Shown piece by piece: positions 44,401 through 51,064 of a DNA stretch of 64,000 nucleotides. A model generated the notes under the pieces. It saw only the letters and a list, made by a program, of their open reading frames with translations, searched no databases and was not told the origin of the DNA. The stretch comes from an uncultured bacterium (GTDB lineage Bacteria; Planctomycetota; UBA8742; UBA2392): contig CALLQI010000004.1 of the NCBI GenBank assembly GCA_938014885.1, positions 372,001-436,000 on the forward strand, in the 5' to 3' direction. The number at the start of each line of letters is the position of its first letter. The first letter of the stretch is position 1. The translations under genes and the position numbers were made by a program.

Positions 44401-44516
44401 GCATACAGCGCGCGGCTGATTTCATCATCGCGGACCGCCCCCTTCAGCCGACGCCGAAGCAGGGCGTAGTCGGCAACGAACTTGCGGGCGCTGTAGCTGG
44501 AGGGGTTGGCGATCAT
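41463..44516 (-). CDS. YdiJ-like FAD-linked oxidoreductase with 4Fe-4S and CCG domains
   Basis: 1017 residues, the same size as E. coli YdiJ, a D-2-hydroxyglutarate dehydrogenase. N-terminal FAD_binding_4 domain (VTCRGAGSGVAGQSLGQGII, FARVQPGAVKDDF, VSNNSGGAKSIRWGT), FAD_oxidase_C (HLFGHGGEGNLHVNPF, NGTISGEHGDGLMR), two 4Fe-4S motifs (CHGCGKCRTYCP, CISCEQCLVECP) and two cysteine-rich CCG-type motifs (FPGCYAEYYDPDG..ACCGISK, HEPCHSKV..GCCGLSGSFG). Electrons would pass from FAD to a quinone-linked chain. At residues 547-572, between the oxidase and Fe-S parts, there is a low-complexity insert encoded by repeat-like DNA. ATG 44516 fits the family start; the upstream open frame is minisatellite DNA. 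Confidence 0.93.
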   Translation of the reverse strand: MIANPSSYSARKFVADYALLRRRLKGAVRDDEISRALYASTASVVELWPSCIVEPMDANDVFITLAFARERGIPVTCRGAGSGVAGQSLGQGIILDFAVNMNRVLEVNPAESFARVQPGAVKDDFDAELGSYNMFWPPDPSSSPWCTVGAMVSNNSGGAKSIRWGTAKDYLLELDVMLASGDRVKLRPLPVSASGEIGFPEDATDAERQLATATLKLARDNATLLRDKRPEATRSSSGYNLFELLHAPITADIQQYYPRTEFDVEVGAGKPGILDMPRLFSGSEGTLGVLLEARLRVLNLPRAQAGVALYFDSNEKMAEGVVKLLPTRPTKLEVLDRSFIDVAAKSDPKLGQGIPAKLQSMLIVEYWAGSPEEARVGVDAAMKACANGPAFEGKPAYDARELENAWTIRKVASPILSRVKGDLKPTRWIEDCAVPPWKLPQFIASFKQICEANGFTAHLFGHGGEGNLHVNPFANAKDETHRARMRKAADEVFAMVKGLNGTISGEHGDGLMRTPYLPRMYPEVYPLFVEVKKLFDPGWMLNPLNKVLGPGASGLELGDDSNSQGPMPQPLSARSITSFLRVGEDYARQGTGTGLDAPGIAEEIEKCHGCGKCRTYCPLMRVGKEEKYSARAKANLLRGVISGRLDVSLLTDAEFKANLDLCISCEQCLVECPTQVDIPGIAIAFREQYVDRVGKGGMFNDMLSKPDRMGKLGTAAAGMTNKLLKNRFLRGMAQKTTGLDERRKLPTFKKPHGVPAIKPLEIPAELRAKLPAEAVVFPGCYAEYYDPDGEKNTLVAILTALGIVCHTPALACCGISKITQGDREGARSDIRENLDKLLPAVKRGAKIVFSAPSCLLATRREWPRISGSADAQAVADATVDAHQLLLEVFRHPEMQNQLKPLTRKVAYHEPCHSKVLGVGATPRELVDLLNERATVNLNSGCCGLSGSFGVKTSNFDMSMKIGMPLFNRINRERPEVVTTSCGVCQTQIRQGVPTSEDKSGGVDVVHPLRLLYEALQA
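42802..42876. repeat. GGGG-rich repeat-like insert inside the YdiJ-like gene
   Basis: 75 bp reading GCTTAGGGGTTGGGGCATGG then GGAATTGGA... and CCAAGCTCCAAGCCCGAAGC on the plus strand. Word use matches the spacer elements at 21190 and 40257, and the two halves are partly inverse. It is a multiple of three and codes for a Gly/Ser/Pro linker (about 25 residues). Confidence 0.6.
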
Positions 44517-44547
44517 GGCGGGCCAGCATAGCAGGAACGCGCGACGG

Positions 44548-44718
44548 TGCTCAGTGCTCGGTGCTCGGTGCTCTGTGCTCCGGACTCGACCAATCACTGG
44601 GCACTGGGCATTCGGCACTGAGCACTCGGCACCGGGCACTGGGCATTCGGCACTGAGCACTCGGCACCGGGCACTGGGCACCGGGCACTGGGCACTGGGC
44701 ACTGGGCACCGGGCCCTG
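44548..44718. repeat. GCAC/GGGCAC minisatellite upstream of the YdiJ-like gene
   Basis: Begins with CGGTGCTCAGTGCTCGGTGC, then switches strand sense to GGGCACTGGGCATTCGGCAC units. It contains an exact 35-bp tandem duplicate (44601-44635 and 44636-44670). It occupies most of the 252-bp divergent spacer between the YdiJ-like gene and marR; the remaining 50 bp upstream of marR hold its ribosome site and an ATCGAACGAT half-symmetric sequence. Confidence 0.88.
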
Positions 44719-44768
44719 ACGCATGCATACTGAATAAACATCGAACGATCTATCTTGCGGAGACTCCT

Positions 44769-45212
44769 GTGGACGACGCCTACCTCAAACGCAGCCGCCA
44801 GATGGCCCAGCTTCTGCACGTCGCGCAGCAGATGTATCGCGCGGTCAACGCCATGGTCCAGCGCTTTGAGCTTACCGAAAGCCAGTACAACGCCCTGCGC
44901 GTGCTGCGTGGTGCCGAACGCAAAAGTGAAGACCTGACCCAGGCCGAACTGGCCGAGCGCCTGATCGCCAGCCGCGCCAACACCACCTGGATCCTCGACA
45001 AACTCGAAGAACGCAAGCTGATCCGCCGCAAAGGACACAGTGACCGCCGCAAGAACCTGGTGGAGATCACCGCCGCCGGCCACAAACTGCTGTCGCGGAT
45101 CGACCCTGAGTTCGCGACGCTGCTGGGCGAAATCCTGCGCGATGTGCCCGACACGGAGCTTGAGCAGGCCGTGCAAACCGTGCGTCGCTTCCGCTTCGAC
45201 CACGCCGGCTAG
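44769..45212 (+). CDS. MarR-family transcriptional regulator
   Basis: 147 residues with GTG start at 44769 (GGAG 6 nt upstream). Winged helix: YNALRVLRGAERKSEDLTQA, LAERLIASRANTTWILDKLE (recognition helix), and wing LIRRKGHSDRRKNLVEITAA. Flanking helices give the dimerisation domain. MarR proteins respond to small molecules and usually control a neighbouring gene; candidates are the divergent YdiJ-like oxidoreductase and the gene itself. The operator cannot be placed with confidence. Confidence 0.92.
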   Translation: MDDAYLKRSRQMAQLLHVAQQMYRAVNAMVQRFELTESQYNALRVLRGAERKSEDLTQAELAERLIASRANTTWILDKLEERKLIRRKGHSDRRKNLVEITAAGHKLLSRIDPEFATLLGEILRDVPDTELEQAVQTVRRFRFDHAG

Positions 45213-45301
45213 TCCGCACTAACCATGCAAAGGGCTTCACACTGGAATTGAACCGGTGGTTCGTATAATGCCGGGTTGGTGACCTTGCACCCAAAGGACG
45301 C

Positions 45302-46921
45302 ATGGCCTCAACCGAACTGACCGAACGCAAGTACGCCATGATTGAGCAACGCCTCGGCGAAGCTGAGGGCGCGCGTACGCAAGTCGATTGGTCGGTATGG
45401 GTGCCGCGCCTGATAGGCGGCGGCGCGTTTTCGCTGCTCATGATGGGCGTGCTGCTTGCCCCCTACCGTGACTTCACCCCGGAGCGCCTGGCGGGCCAGC
45501 TGGTCATGGTGCTCGGCTTCGTGGTCCTGTACGGCGTGTACCTGACACGCTTTCGCCCTGAACTGCTGCGCGAACGCCGCAAACAGATGTTCTACGGCGC
45601 CAGTGTGCTGATTTCATGCGCGCTGGTGCAGACCGTGTCGCTGGTCGGTGCCGACCACGCGCCCGAATCGCTGCATACGGCACTTACGCCCGCCGTCATC
45701 TTTGGCCTGCTGCTGTTCTGCGGCATCGCCTACTCGGTCGTGTTTGACCAGCGCTTTGCCCTGGACGGCCTGATCCTGACTTCGCTCGCGATCGCTGTGG
45801 TGCTGCTGAGCGCCGGTGAACTGCTGCCGGTGCGCCTGGCTGTCGGCGCCGCAGGTGCTGCCACGGCAGTGCTGTTCACGCGCAACCTGCGTTCGCGCTA
45901 CAAGCTGGCACTTGTGGGCGTGGCCGGCGGTGCGGCCGTGGCGCTGATCCTGGTCGCGCTGACGCTGTTCAGCGGGCCCGGTCGCTGGCCCGGTAACGAG
46001 CTGGCAGATCCGCTGAGCCTGGCGTTGTGGGTCGCGGGGGCACTGGTGATTGGTGCGGCCGTAGGCGTGTTCAGCACGTTTCTGCTGCCGGTGTTTGAGC
46101 GCGTCTTCCTCATCACCACGGACCTGCGGCTGATTGAGCTGCTGGAAGGCGAACACCCGCTGATCACCCTGATGCAGCAGCGCGCGCCGGGAACCTGGCA
46201 GCACACCCAAAACGTCGCCAACTTTACCAAGCGCGCTTGCGAAGCCATTGGCGCCAACGCCCTGCTGGGCGAAGTCGGCATCAAGTTCCACGACCTCGGC
46301 AAGATGGTGAGGCCGGAATACTTCACGGAAAACGAGCCCGAGTCCAAGCTGCTGCACGACCGCCTTAGCCCGATGATGTCGGCGCTGATTATCCTTAGCC
46401 ACGTCAGCGACGGCGTGCTGATGGCCCGCAAGGCCAAGCTGCCACCGGTGCTGGAAGACTTCATCACCGGCCACCACGGCACCAGCGTGATCAAGTACTT
46501 CTACTACAAGGCCAAAGAGCAGGCGCGCGAGGGCGAGCGCATCGAGGCCGGCCAGTTCCGGTACCCGGGGCCCAAGCCGCAGCGCAAGGAAAGCGCCATT
46601 GCCGCCATCGCCGACCAGGTTGAAGCCGCGGCGCGAAGCCGATTTGCCGGCGGCGTCAGCCACCCGGAAGACATTCGTAACATGGTGCACCAGGCGATCA
46701 TCGACAAGCTGCTGGACGGCCAGTTCGATGAATGCGACATCACGATTGCCGAGTGGAAGGTGGTCGAAGATTCGCTGGTGAAGAGCCTGGCCAGCATGTA
46801 CCACCACCGCGTGAAGTACCCCGACGACCCGGACAAGGACAAACGCAAAGCCGCCGTCGAAGCCCGCGAAAAGTACCGCGCCGAGCTGGCCAAACGCCGC
46901 GAGCGCATCCTTACGCAGTAG
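45302..46921 (+). CDS. PgpH/YqfF-like 7TM-HD phosphodiesterase (lacks extracellular domain)
   Basis: 539 residues, starting ATG 45302 with AAAGGA nearby. Six to eight hydrophobic segments lie in residues 33-270. The HD domain follows (about 300-480): HTQNVANFTKRACEAIGANA, KFHDLGKMVRPEYFTEN, LSHVSDGVLMARKAKLPPVL and ITGHHGTSVIKYFYYKA. These match c-di-AMP phosphodiesterases of the PgpH type. The large extracellular 7TMR-HDED domain seen in Firmicute PgpH is missing. Likely a membrane phosphodiesterase for c-di-AMP or a related dinucleotide. Confidence 0.85.
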   Translation: MASTELTERKYAMIEQRLGEAEGARTQVDWSVWVPRLIGGGAFSLLMMGVLLAPYRDFTPERLAGQLVMVLGFVVLYGVYLTRFRPELLRERRKQMFYGASVLISCALVQTVSLVGADHAPESLHTALTPAVIFGLLLFCGIAYSVVFDQRFALDGLILTSLAIAVVLLSAGELLPVRLAVGAAGAATAVLFTRNLRSRYKLALVGVAGGAAVALILVALTLFSGPGRWPGNELADPLSLALWVAGALVIGAAVGVFSTFLLPVFERVFLITTDLRLIELLEGEHPLITLMQQRAPGTWQHTQNVANFTKRACEAIGANALLGEVGIKFHDLGKMVRPEYFTENEPESKLLHDRLSPMMSALIILSHVSDGVLMARKAKLPPVLEDFITGHHGTSVIKYFYYKAKEQAREGERIEAGQFRYPGPKPQRKESAIAAIADQVEAAARSRFAGGVSHPEDIRNMVHQAIIDKLLDGQFDECDITIAEWKVVEDSLVKSLASMYHHRVKYPDDPDKDKRKAAVEAREKYRAELAKRRERILTQ

Positions 46922-46933
46922 ACCCGATCTGAC

Positions 46934-47740
46934 TCAACTCGAGCGTTCGGTCTTCACGTTGGCGGATTCTTTGCCTTCGAGCAGCGCGTTCCAGAACGCC
47001 TCGGTGAACACTTCCAGACGCTCGCGGCACAGCTTGGCGCGGCCGACGAGGTCACGCAGCGTGAACACGCCAGTTGGGTTCAACGCAAGTTTGCCGAGGA
47101 TGCGGGTGCTCGACAGCTTGGCTTTCTCGCGGATGTAGCGTTCAAGCTCGGGCACTTTTTCATCGCTGACGTCAAAGATCGCGCGCGCCACCACGAACGG
47201 GATTTTCTCGTCTTCGGCGATGTTGGCAATCGCAATCGCACTCTGGTCCACGACGTCGGACTGCGTGCGCGTGTGCAGCGACAACTTCTCGGCCGGGACG
47301 CGCACCGGGTCAAACACGGTCACGATGCTGCCCAGGATGCCGTGAATGCCGGGCACCGAGCGAATTACGCGCCGCATCATCTCCTGCACGTTCGTGGCCA
47401 GCTTCACTTGACGGTACTGGCTGCCGACGCCGATCGCATTGATGAAGTCGACCCCGGCCACCACGTCGCCCACGTTCAGCGAACTGCTGAGCGCGCTGCC
47501 GAAGCCGATACTCACGATCGCCAGCGGCTTATCGACGTGGATCGCTTCCTTCAACGCGGCCGCCGTGGCATCGGGATTGTGGCCCGTGATCAGGCACTTG
47601 GCGCTGGTGCGGTGCCAGATGCCGCCGTGAACCAGGCCGACCTTCTGCTTGTAGGTGCGCGGGTTTTCGAGGCTGTTGATGAACTGCAACGCGTCGGATT
47701 CGGTCGCGGCAACGAACAGAATTTTCGGCAACTCGCGCAT
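46934..47740 (-). CDS. hpnG: HpnG-like nucleoside phosphorylase family protein
   Basis: 268 residues with a phosphorylase/MTAN-like fold: VAATESDALQFINSLENP, AIVSIGFGSALSSSLNVGDVV and FVVARAIFDVSDEKVPE. This family includes HpnG, which removes adenine from adenosylhopane to give ribosylhopane. The assignment depends on its position 133 bp downstream of hpnH on the same strand; alone it could be a futalosine hydrolase or another nucleosidase. No strong Shine-Dalgarno before ATG 47740. Squalene-hopene cyclase is not in the window. Confidence 0.72.
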   Translation of the reverse strand: MRELPKILFVAATESDALQFINSLENPRTYKQKVGLVHGGIWHRTSAKCLITGHNPDATAAALKEAIHVDKPLAIVSIGFGSALSSSLNVGDVVAGVDFINAIGVGSQYRQVKLATNVQEMMRRVIRSVPGIHGILGSIVTVFDPVRVPAEKLSLHTRTQSDVVDQSAIAIANIAEDEKIPFVVARAIFDVSDEKVPELERYIREKAKLSSTRILGKLALNPTGVFTLRDLVGRAKLCRERLEVFTEAFWNALLEGKESANVKTERSS

Positions 47741-47873
47741 TCAGCCGACGCCCGTACCGGTCCACACAATCAACCTGACCAATATCCAGAATGCCCAAGG
47801 GGCTGGCAAGTGCCTATTATCTAGGTCACTTTCCGCCCCTGTGGCGCTTGCTGCCCGCGTTGCAGGCCCAAGA

Positions 47874-49280
47874 CTAGTGCGTCTCGGAGAAAATCCCGAT
47901 CGCGCCGACTTCCTGCCCGGCCTCACGCGCGGCCTTGAGCTCGTTGTACTTTTTGACCCAGGCTTCCCAAGACTTGCCGTCGGCGGGGTCGCGTCCAGTG
48001 CGCTGCACGTCGGTGATGTCGTCGCGCTGCATGATGTACACGCCGGCTTCCTTGGCGGGGAACATCTCGACGATCTGCTTGCCGACGTTGAACAGGTAGC
48101 CTTCGCGGGTCTGGCCGTCCTTGAGCGTGACGATCACGTCGCCGCGGAAATCCACGGCTTCGTGCAGCTTGCGCTCAAGCTCGTCCGCGGCACCGGCGTC
48201 CACGCCTGTTACAACGCTGCGCGTCACGGCCGGCGGGGTAATGTCCTTGCCCTTCCGGCTGTCGATGCCGCCCAGGGTGGCCGCCACCGTGGCCGCGAAC
48301 CCCTTGATGGTGTTGAACGTGTTGTGAACCGCCGAAGGTTCATGGCCGCAGTGGACCATGCAGTTCTGGCACTTGGCGTTGCCGCTTGCGCGGCCGTAAT
48401 TGTCCCACTCGGTTTCGTCCAGCAGTTCCTGCCAGGTGCGGGCATAGCCTTCCTGCAGCAGGTAGCAGGGGCGTTGCCAGCCGAACAGCGTGTAGCAAGG
48501 GTTGCCCCAGGGCGTGCACTCAAGGTGCACCTTGCCCATCAGGAAGTGCATGAACAGCGGCGACTGGTTGAACTTCCACTTCGGGTTTGAGTCCTTGAGC
48601 AGCGCGCGGAACAGGTTGTACGTGCGCTCGCGGTTCAGGAAGTTCTGCTGGTCGGGCGCCTTCTGGTAGCTGTAGCCGGGGCTGACGGTCATGCCTTCGA
48701 CGCCCAGTTCCATGGCGTGGTCAAAGAACTTGCGAGTGCGCTCAACGTTGACGTGGTTGAACAGCGTGGTGTTGGTGGTTACGCGATATCCCAGGCTGAC
48801 GGCGTACTTGATGGCCTCTTCGGCCTTGTCGTATGTGCCTTCGCGGCAGACTGCAAAGTCGTGGCCTTCGCGGTCGCCGTCGAGGTGTACGCTGAAGGTC
48901 AGGTACTTGCTGGGTTTGAAGACGCCTTCTTCAAGGCGCTGCTTCAGCAGGATCGCGTTGGTGCACAGGTAGATGTACTTCTTGCGCTTCACCAGCTCGC
49001 GCACCAGCTCGCCGATCTTGCTGTACATCATGGGCTCGCCGCCCGGGATGCTGATGATTGGTGCGCCGCATTCCTGCACCGCGCGCAGGGCGTCGGCGAC
49101 TTCCATTTCCTTTTTGAGGATGTGGGCCGGGTACTGGATCTTGCCGCAGCCCGCGCAGGCGAGGTTGCACTTCAACAGGGGCTCAAGCATCAGCACCGTG
49201 GCGTAGCGCTTGCGGCGCAGGATGCGCTGCTTCAGCACGTAGCTTGCAACTGTCCACATCTGGGAAATGGGCACCGCCAT
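47874..49280 (-). CDS. hpnH: Adenosyl-hopene transferase HpnH (radical SAM) with C-terminal extension
   Basis: Adds the adenosyl group of SAM to diploptene, the first step in hopanoid side-chain synthesis. MAVPISQMWTVASYVLKQ is the characteristic start, and the radical SAM motif is CNLACAGCGKIQYPAHILKK (C-x3-C-x2-C). PGGEPMMYSK, FSVHLDGDREGHD and CTPWGNPCYTLFGWQRPCYL follow as in HpnH. Most HpnH proteins are about 320-380 residues; this one has 468, with an extra C-terminal about 100 residues (FRGDVIVTLKDGQTREGYLF, then TGRDPADGKSWEAWVKKY). ATG 49280 has AAGGA 7 nt upstream. Confidence 0.92.
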   Translation of the reverse strand: MAVPISQMWTVASYVLKQRILRRKRYATVLMLEPLLKCNLACAGCGKIQYPAHILKKEMEVADALRAVQECGAPIISIPGGEPMMYSKIGELVRELVKRKKYIYLCTNAILLKQRLEEGVFKPSKYLTFSVHLDGDREGHDFAVCREGTYDKAEEAIKYAVSLGYRVTTNTTLFNHVNVERTRKFFDHAMELGVEGMTVSPGYSYQKAPDQQNFLNRERTYNLFRALLKDSNPKWKFNQSPLFMHFLMGKVHLECTPWGNPCYTLFGWQRPCYLLQEGYARTWQELLDETEWDNYGRASGNAKCQNCMVHCGHEPSAVHNTFNTIKGFAATVAATLGGIDSRKGKDITPPAVTRSVVTGVDAGAADELERKLHEAVDFRGDVIVTLKDGQTREGYLFNVGKQIVEMFPAKEAGVYIMQRDDITDVQRTGRDPADGKSWEAWVKKYNELKAAREAGQEVGAIGIFSETH

Positions 49281-49379
49281 GGGGATTCCTTACGAAATGA
49301 CATGCAGCAGAAAATGAGCGCGGCAAGTCTAGAGGCCGCTAGCCCCCCGTCAACGAGCCGCGCGTTCGGCGGGCATGCA

Positions 49380-50651
49380 CTACTCTGCTTTCGGGCGGCG
49401 CGATGAAAGCTTGCTGTCGCGCTGTGGCTGCGCATCCAGCCGGTCCGGGTGCATGATCGCGCCCGCACAGGCCGCTGTTGCGGCGGCCAAAATGCCCGCG
49501 CGCCACGCCCCTTGCGGCGCTGTAACCGTAGTGAACATCGCGCGCTGCATTGGCAGCACAAGGCCCGCGGCCGACGTGCCCGGCGCATGCACTTCAACCC
49601 CCGCATCTACCAGATGCTGCACAATCCCTTCATCCAGCGCAGAAGCGTACACCGCCCGGGTGTCGGGTATCGCCACGCAACGCGTGTGCCCGAGCTTGCG
49701 CTGCCGCACGATTTCAGCGGTCAGGCGCATTGCGTGCAGACTGCCAGAGCCCTCGCCGCCGATCACCACGCAATCCAGCGGCTCGCCGCTGGCTTCGCTG
49801 ATCGTGCGCCAGGCGTCGGCCCCGTCGGGCGGGATCACCGTCAACTGCGCGTTGGCCAGCGATACTTCGGCGCGGTGCACGTATTGCACGCCCCTTTCGG
49901 GCTCAAGCGTGGTGTACGGGCGTTGCAGCACGCGGTTCAGTTCGGTGACCGCGCCGCGGTCGGGCACGCAGAAGCAGCTGAACAGCCCGGCGTGCGCGCC
50001 CAGGCTCGACAGTGCCGCGCGCTCGTGAAGCTGCAACCCCTCAAGACCAGGCCCGCCGACTTCCAGCGCGCGCCCGGCAAGCACGTTGCGGCCGGCTTCG
50101 CGCCGCAGGCTCCAGAAAACGTCTCGCCCGCCGACCAGCTTCTGGCGCTGCCCGGTCAGGTCCACGCGCACAGTTTCGGGGACAGTCACATGCACGGGCT
50201 TTCCCGCCATCAACTGCGCCAGGTCAAGTGCCGTCAGCCGCAGGCCCAGCGCGCCAAAACCGCCCAGCGCGTGAATTTCGGGCAGGCCGCTGGCCGCGCA
50301 TTCACCCGGCGCAACCAGCCCGCTTTCGAGGGCATGGGCGACTTCGCCGCCGGCGGCTGGGATCAGCCTCGTGATCCCGGCCTGGCGCGCGGCCTCAAGC
50401 AGTTGCTTGCGCGCGGTCTCGCCCGCGGCGTCGAGCGGAAGATTGTCAGGCGTGAACAGGATGATGCGCTCGGGCTCGGCCACGCGCTGGTGGCCGGCAA
50501 TGCGGAATGCCTTCAAGGCGGCAAGGCCGTCGCGCGGGCCCAGCAGCAGGATGTGAGGCCGCACGGGCACGCGGTCACCGGGCACGATATTGCGCGCGTC
50601 GGTGAGTGCCTGCAGCACGCGTACTACGGCAGATTGCGCGACATGGGGCAT
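49380..50651 (-). CDS. Divergent aconitase/LeuC-family protein lacking Fe-S ligands
   Basis: 423 residues. ALGGFGALGLRLTALDLAQL..GKPVHVTVPETVRVDLTGQ, then GLQLHERAALSSLGAHAGLF..PDRGA, line up with the large subunit of 3-isopropylmalate dehydratase. However, the three cluster cysteines are gone: the GSCTN position reads GEGSGS, the GC-x2-C position reads PGTSAAG. The DSHT motif is also replaced by ASGLPE. It cannot bind the usual 4Fe-4S cluster, so it is not an ordinary isomerase. The stop lies 99 bp upstream of hpnH on the same strand, so a shared transcript is possible. ATG 50651 is set by the family start; no ribosome site seen. Confidence 0.75.
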   Translation of the reverse strand: MPHVAQSAVVRVLQALTDARNIVPGDRVPVRPHILLLGPRDGLAALKAFRIAGHQRVAEPERIILFTPDNLPLDAAGETARKQLLEAARQAGITRLIPAAGGEVAHALESGLVAPGECAASGLPEIHALGGFGALGLRLTALDLAQLMAGKPVHVTVPETVRVDLTGQRQKLVGGRDVFWSLRREAGRNVLAGRALEVGGPGLEGLQLHERAALSSLGAHAGLFSCFCVPDRGAVTELNRVLQRPYTTLEPERGVQYVHRAEVSLANAQLTVIPPDGADAWRTISEASGEPLDCVVIGGEGSGSLHAMRLTAEIVRQRKLGHTRCVAIPDTRAVYASALDEGIVQHLVDAGVEVHAPGTSAAGLVLPMQRAMFTTVTAPQGAWRAGILAAATAACAGAIMHPDRLDAQPQRDSKLSSRRPKAE

Positions 50652-50725
50652 GGCGCTGATTCAAGAATGCCGGGCCCGGAATGTCGAATCGAAAGCCGTT
50701 TGGCGTTCAACTGCAAAACCGGTTT

Positions 50726-51040
50726 CCCACGAAGCCGCACGAAGAACCACGAAGAAAGGCAACAGCTTCAGGAACCACGGATTCACACGGATAAACACGG
50801 TTAGCGGCGCATGCCACTTGCTGGGTGGGTACGAGCTTCAGGTTGCGGGCTGGGGTCAACAGTTGACGGTCGACAGTTCACAGTCACTGCGGCTGTTTGC
50901 AGTAACTGTGAACTGTGAACCGTAGACCAGCTCCCTGATTCGGGTGGCCATGCAATTGCCGCCTACCGTATTTGTCCGGGTGAACCTGTGGACTTTCCTG
51001 CTGTAGCCGTACTTCGTGATTCTTCGTGGCACTTCGTGGG
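50726..51040. repeat. Element with 75-nt inverted CACGAAG/CACGG arms
   Basis: Left arm 50726-50800 contains CCCACGAAGCCGCACGAAG and ATTCACACGGATAAACACGG. Right arm 50966-51040 is its reverse complement, with about 56 of 75 positions matching by eye. The 165-bp centre holds the GTTGAC hairpin. It fills most of the 413-bp gap 50652-51064; the remaining ends show nothing I can name. No transposase is present. Confidence 0.82.
50820..50958. repeat. GTTGAC hairpin repeat, copy 2 (nested)
   Basis: Second copy of the element at 6802-6952. The stem arms are 50855-50890 and 50899-50928 with loop GGCTGTTT, and GCGGGCTGGGGTCAAC, GTACGAGCTTC and CCCTGATTCGGGTGGCCAT match the flanks of copy 1. It lies between the arms of the 75-nt inverted repeat. 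Confidence 0.75.
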
Positions 51041-51064
51041 CCAAAGCCGTTGCCGTTGTTCGCA

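Noticed and set aside
44517..45203. An open frame that would extend the YdiJ-like gene by 229 codons upstream
   Set aside because: The extension is translated minisatellite (CPVPSAQC-type repeats) and antisense marR; the family starts at the ATG at 44516.
46934..47740. Futalosine hydrolase or MTA/SAH nucleosidase as the primary call
   Set aside because: No menaquinone genes are nearby, and adjacency to hpnH favours the HpnG role, though the fold is shared.
50726..51040. CRISPR array in the repeat-rich spacer
   Set aside because: Units are short, inverted and without unique equal-length spacers; no cas genes are present.
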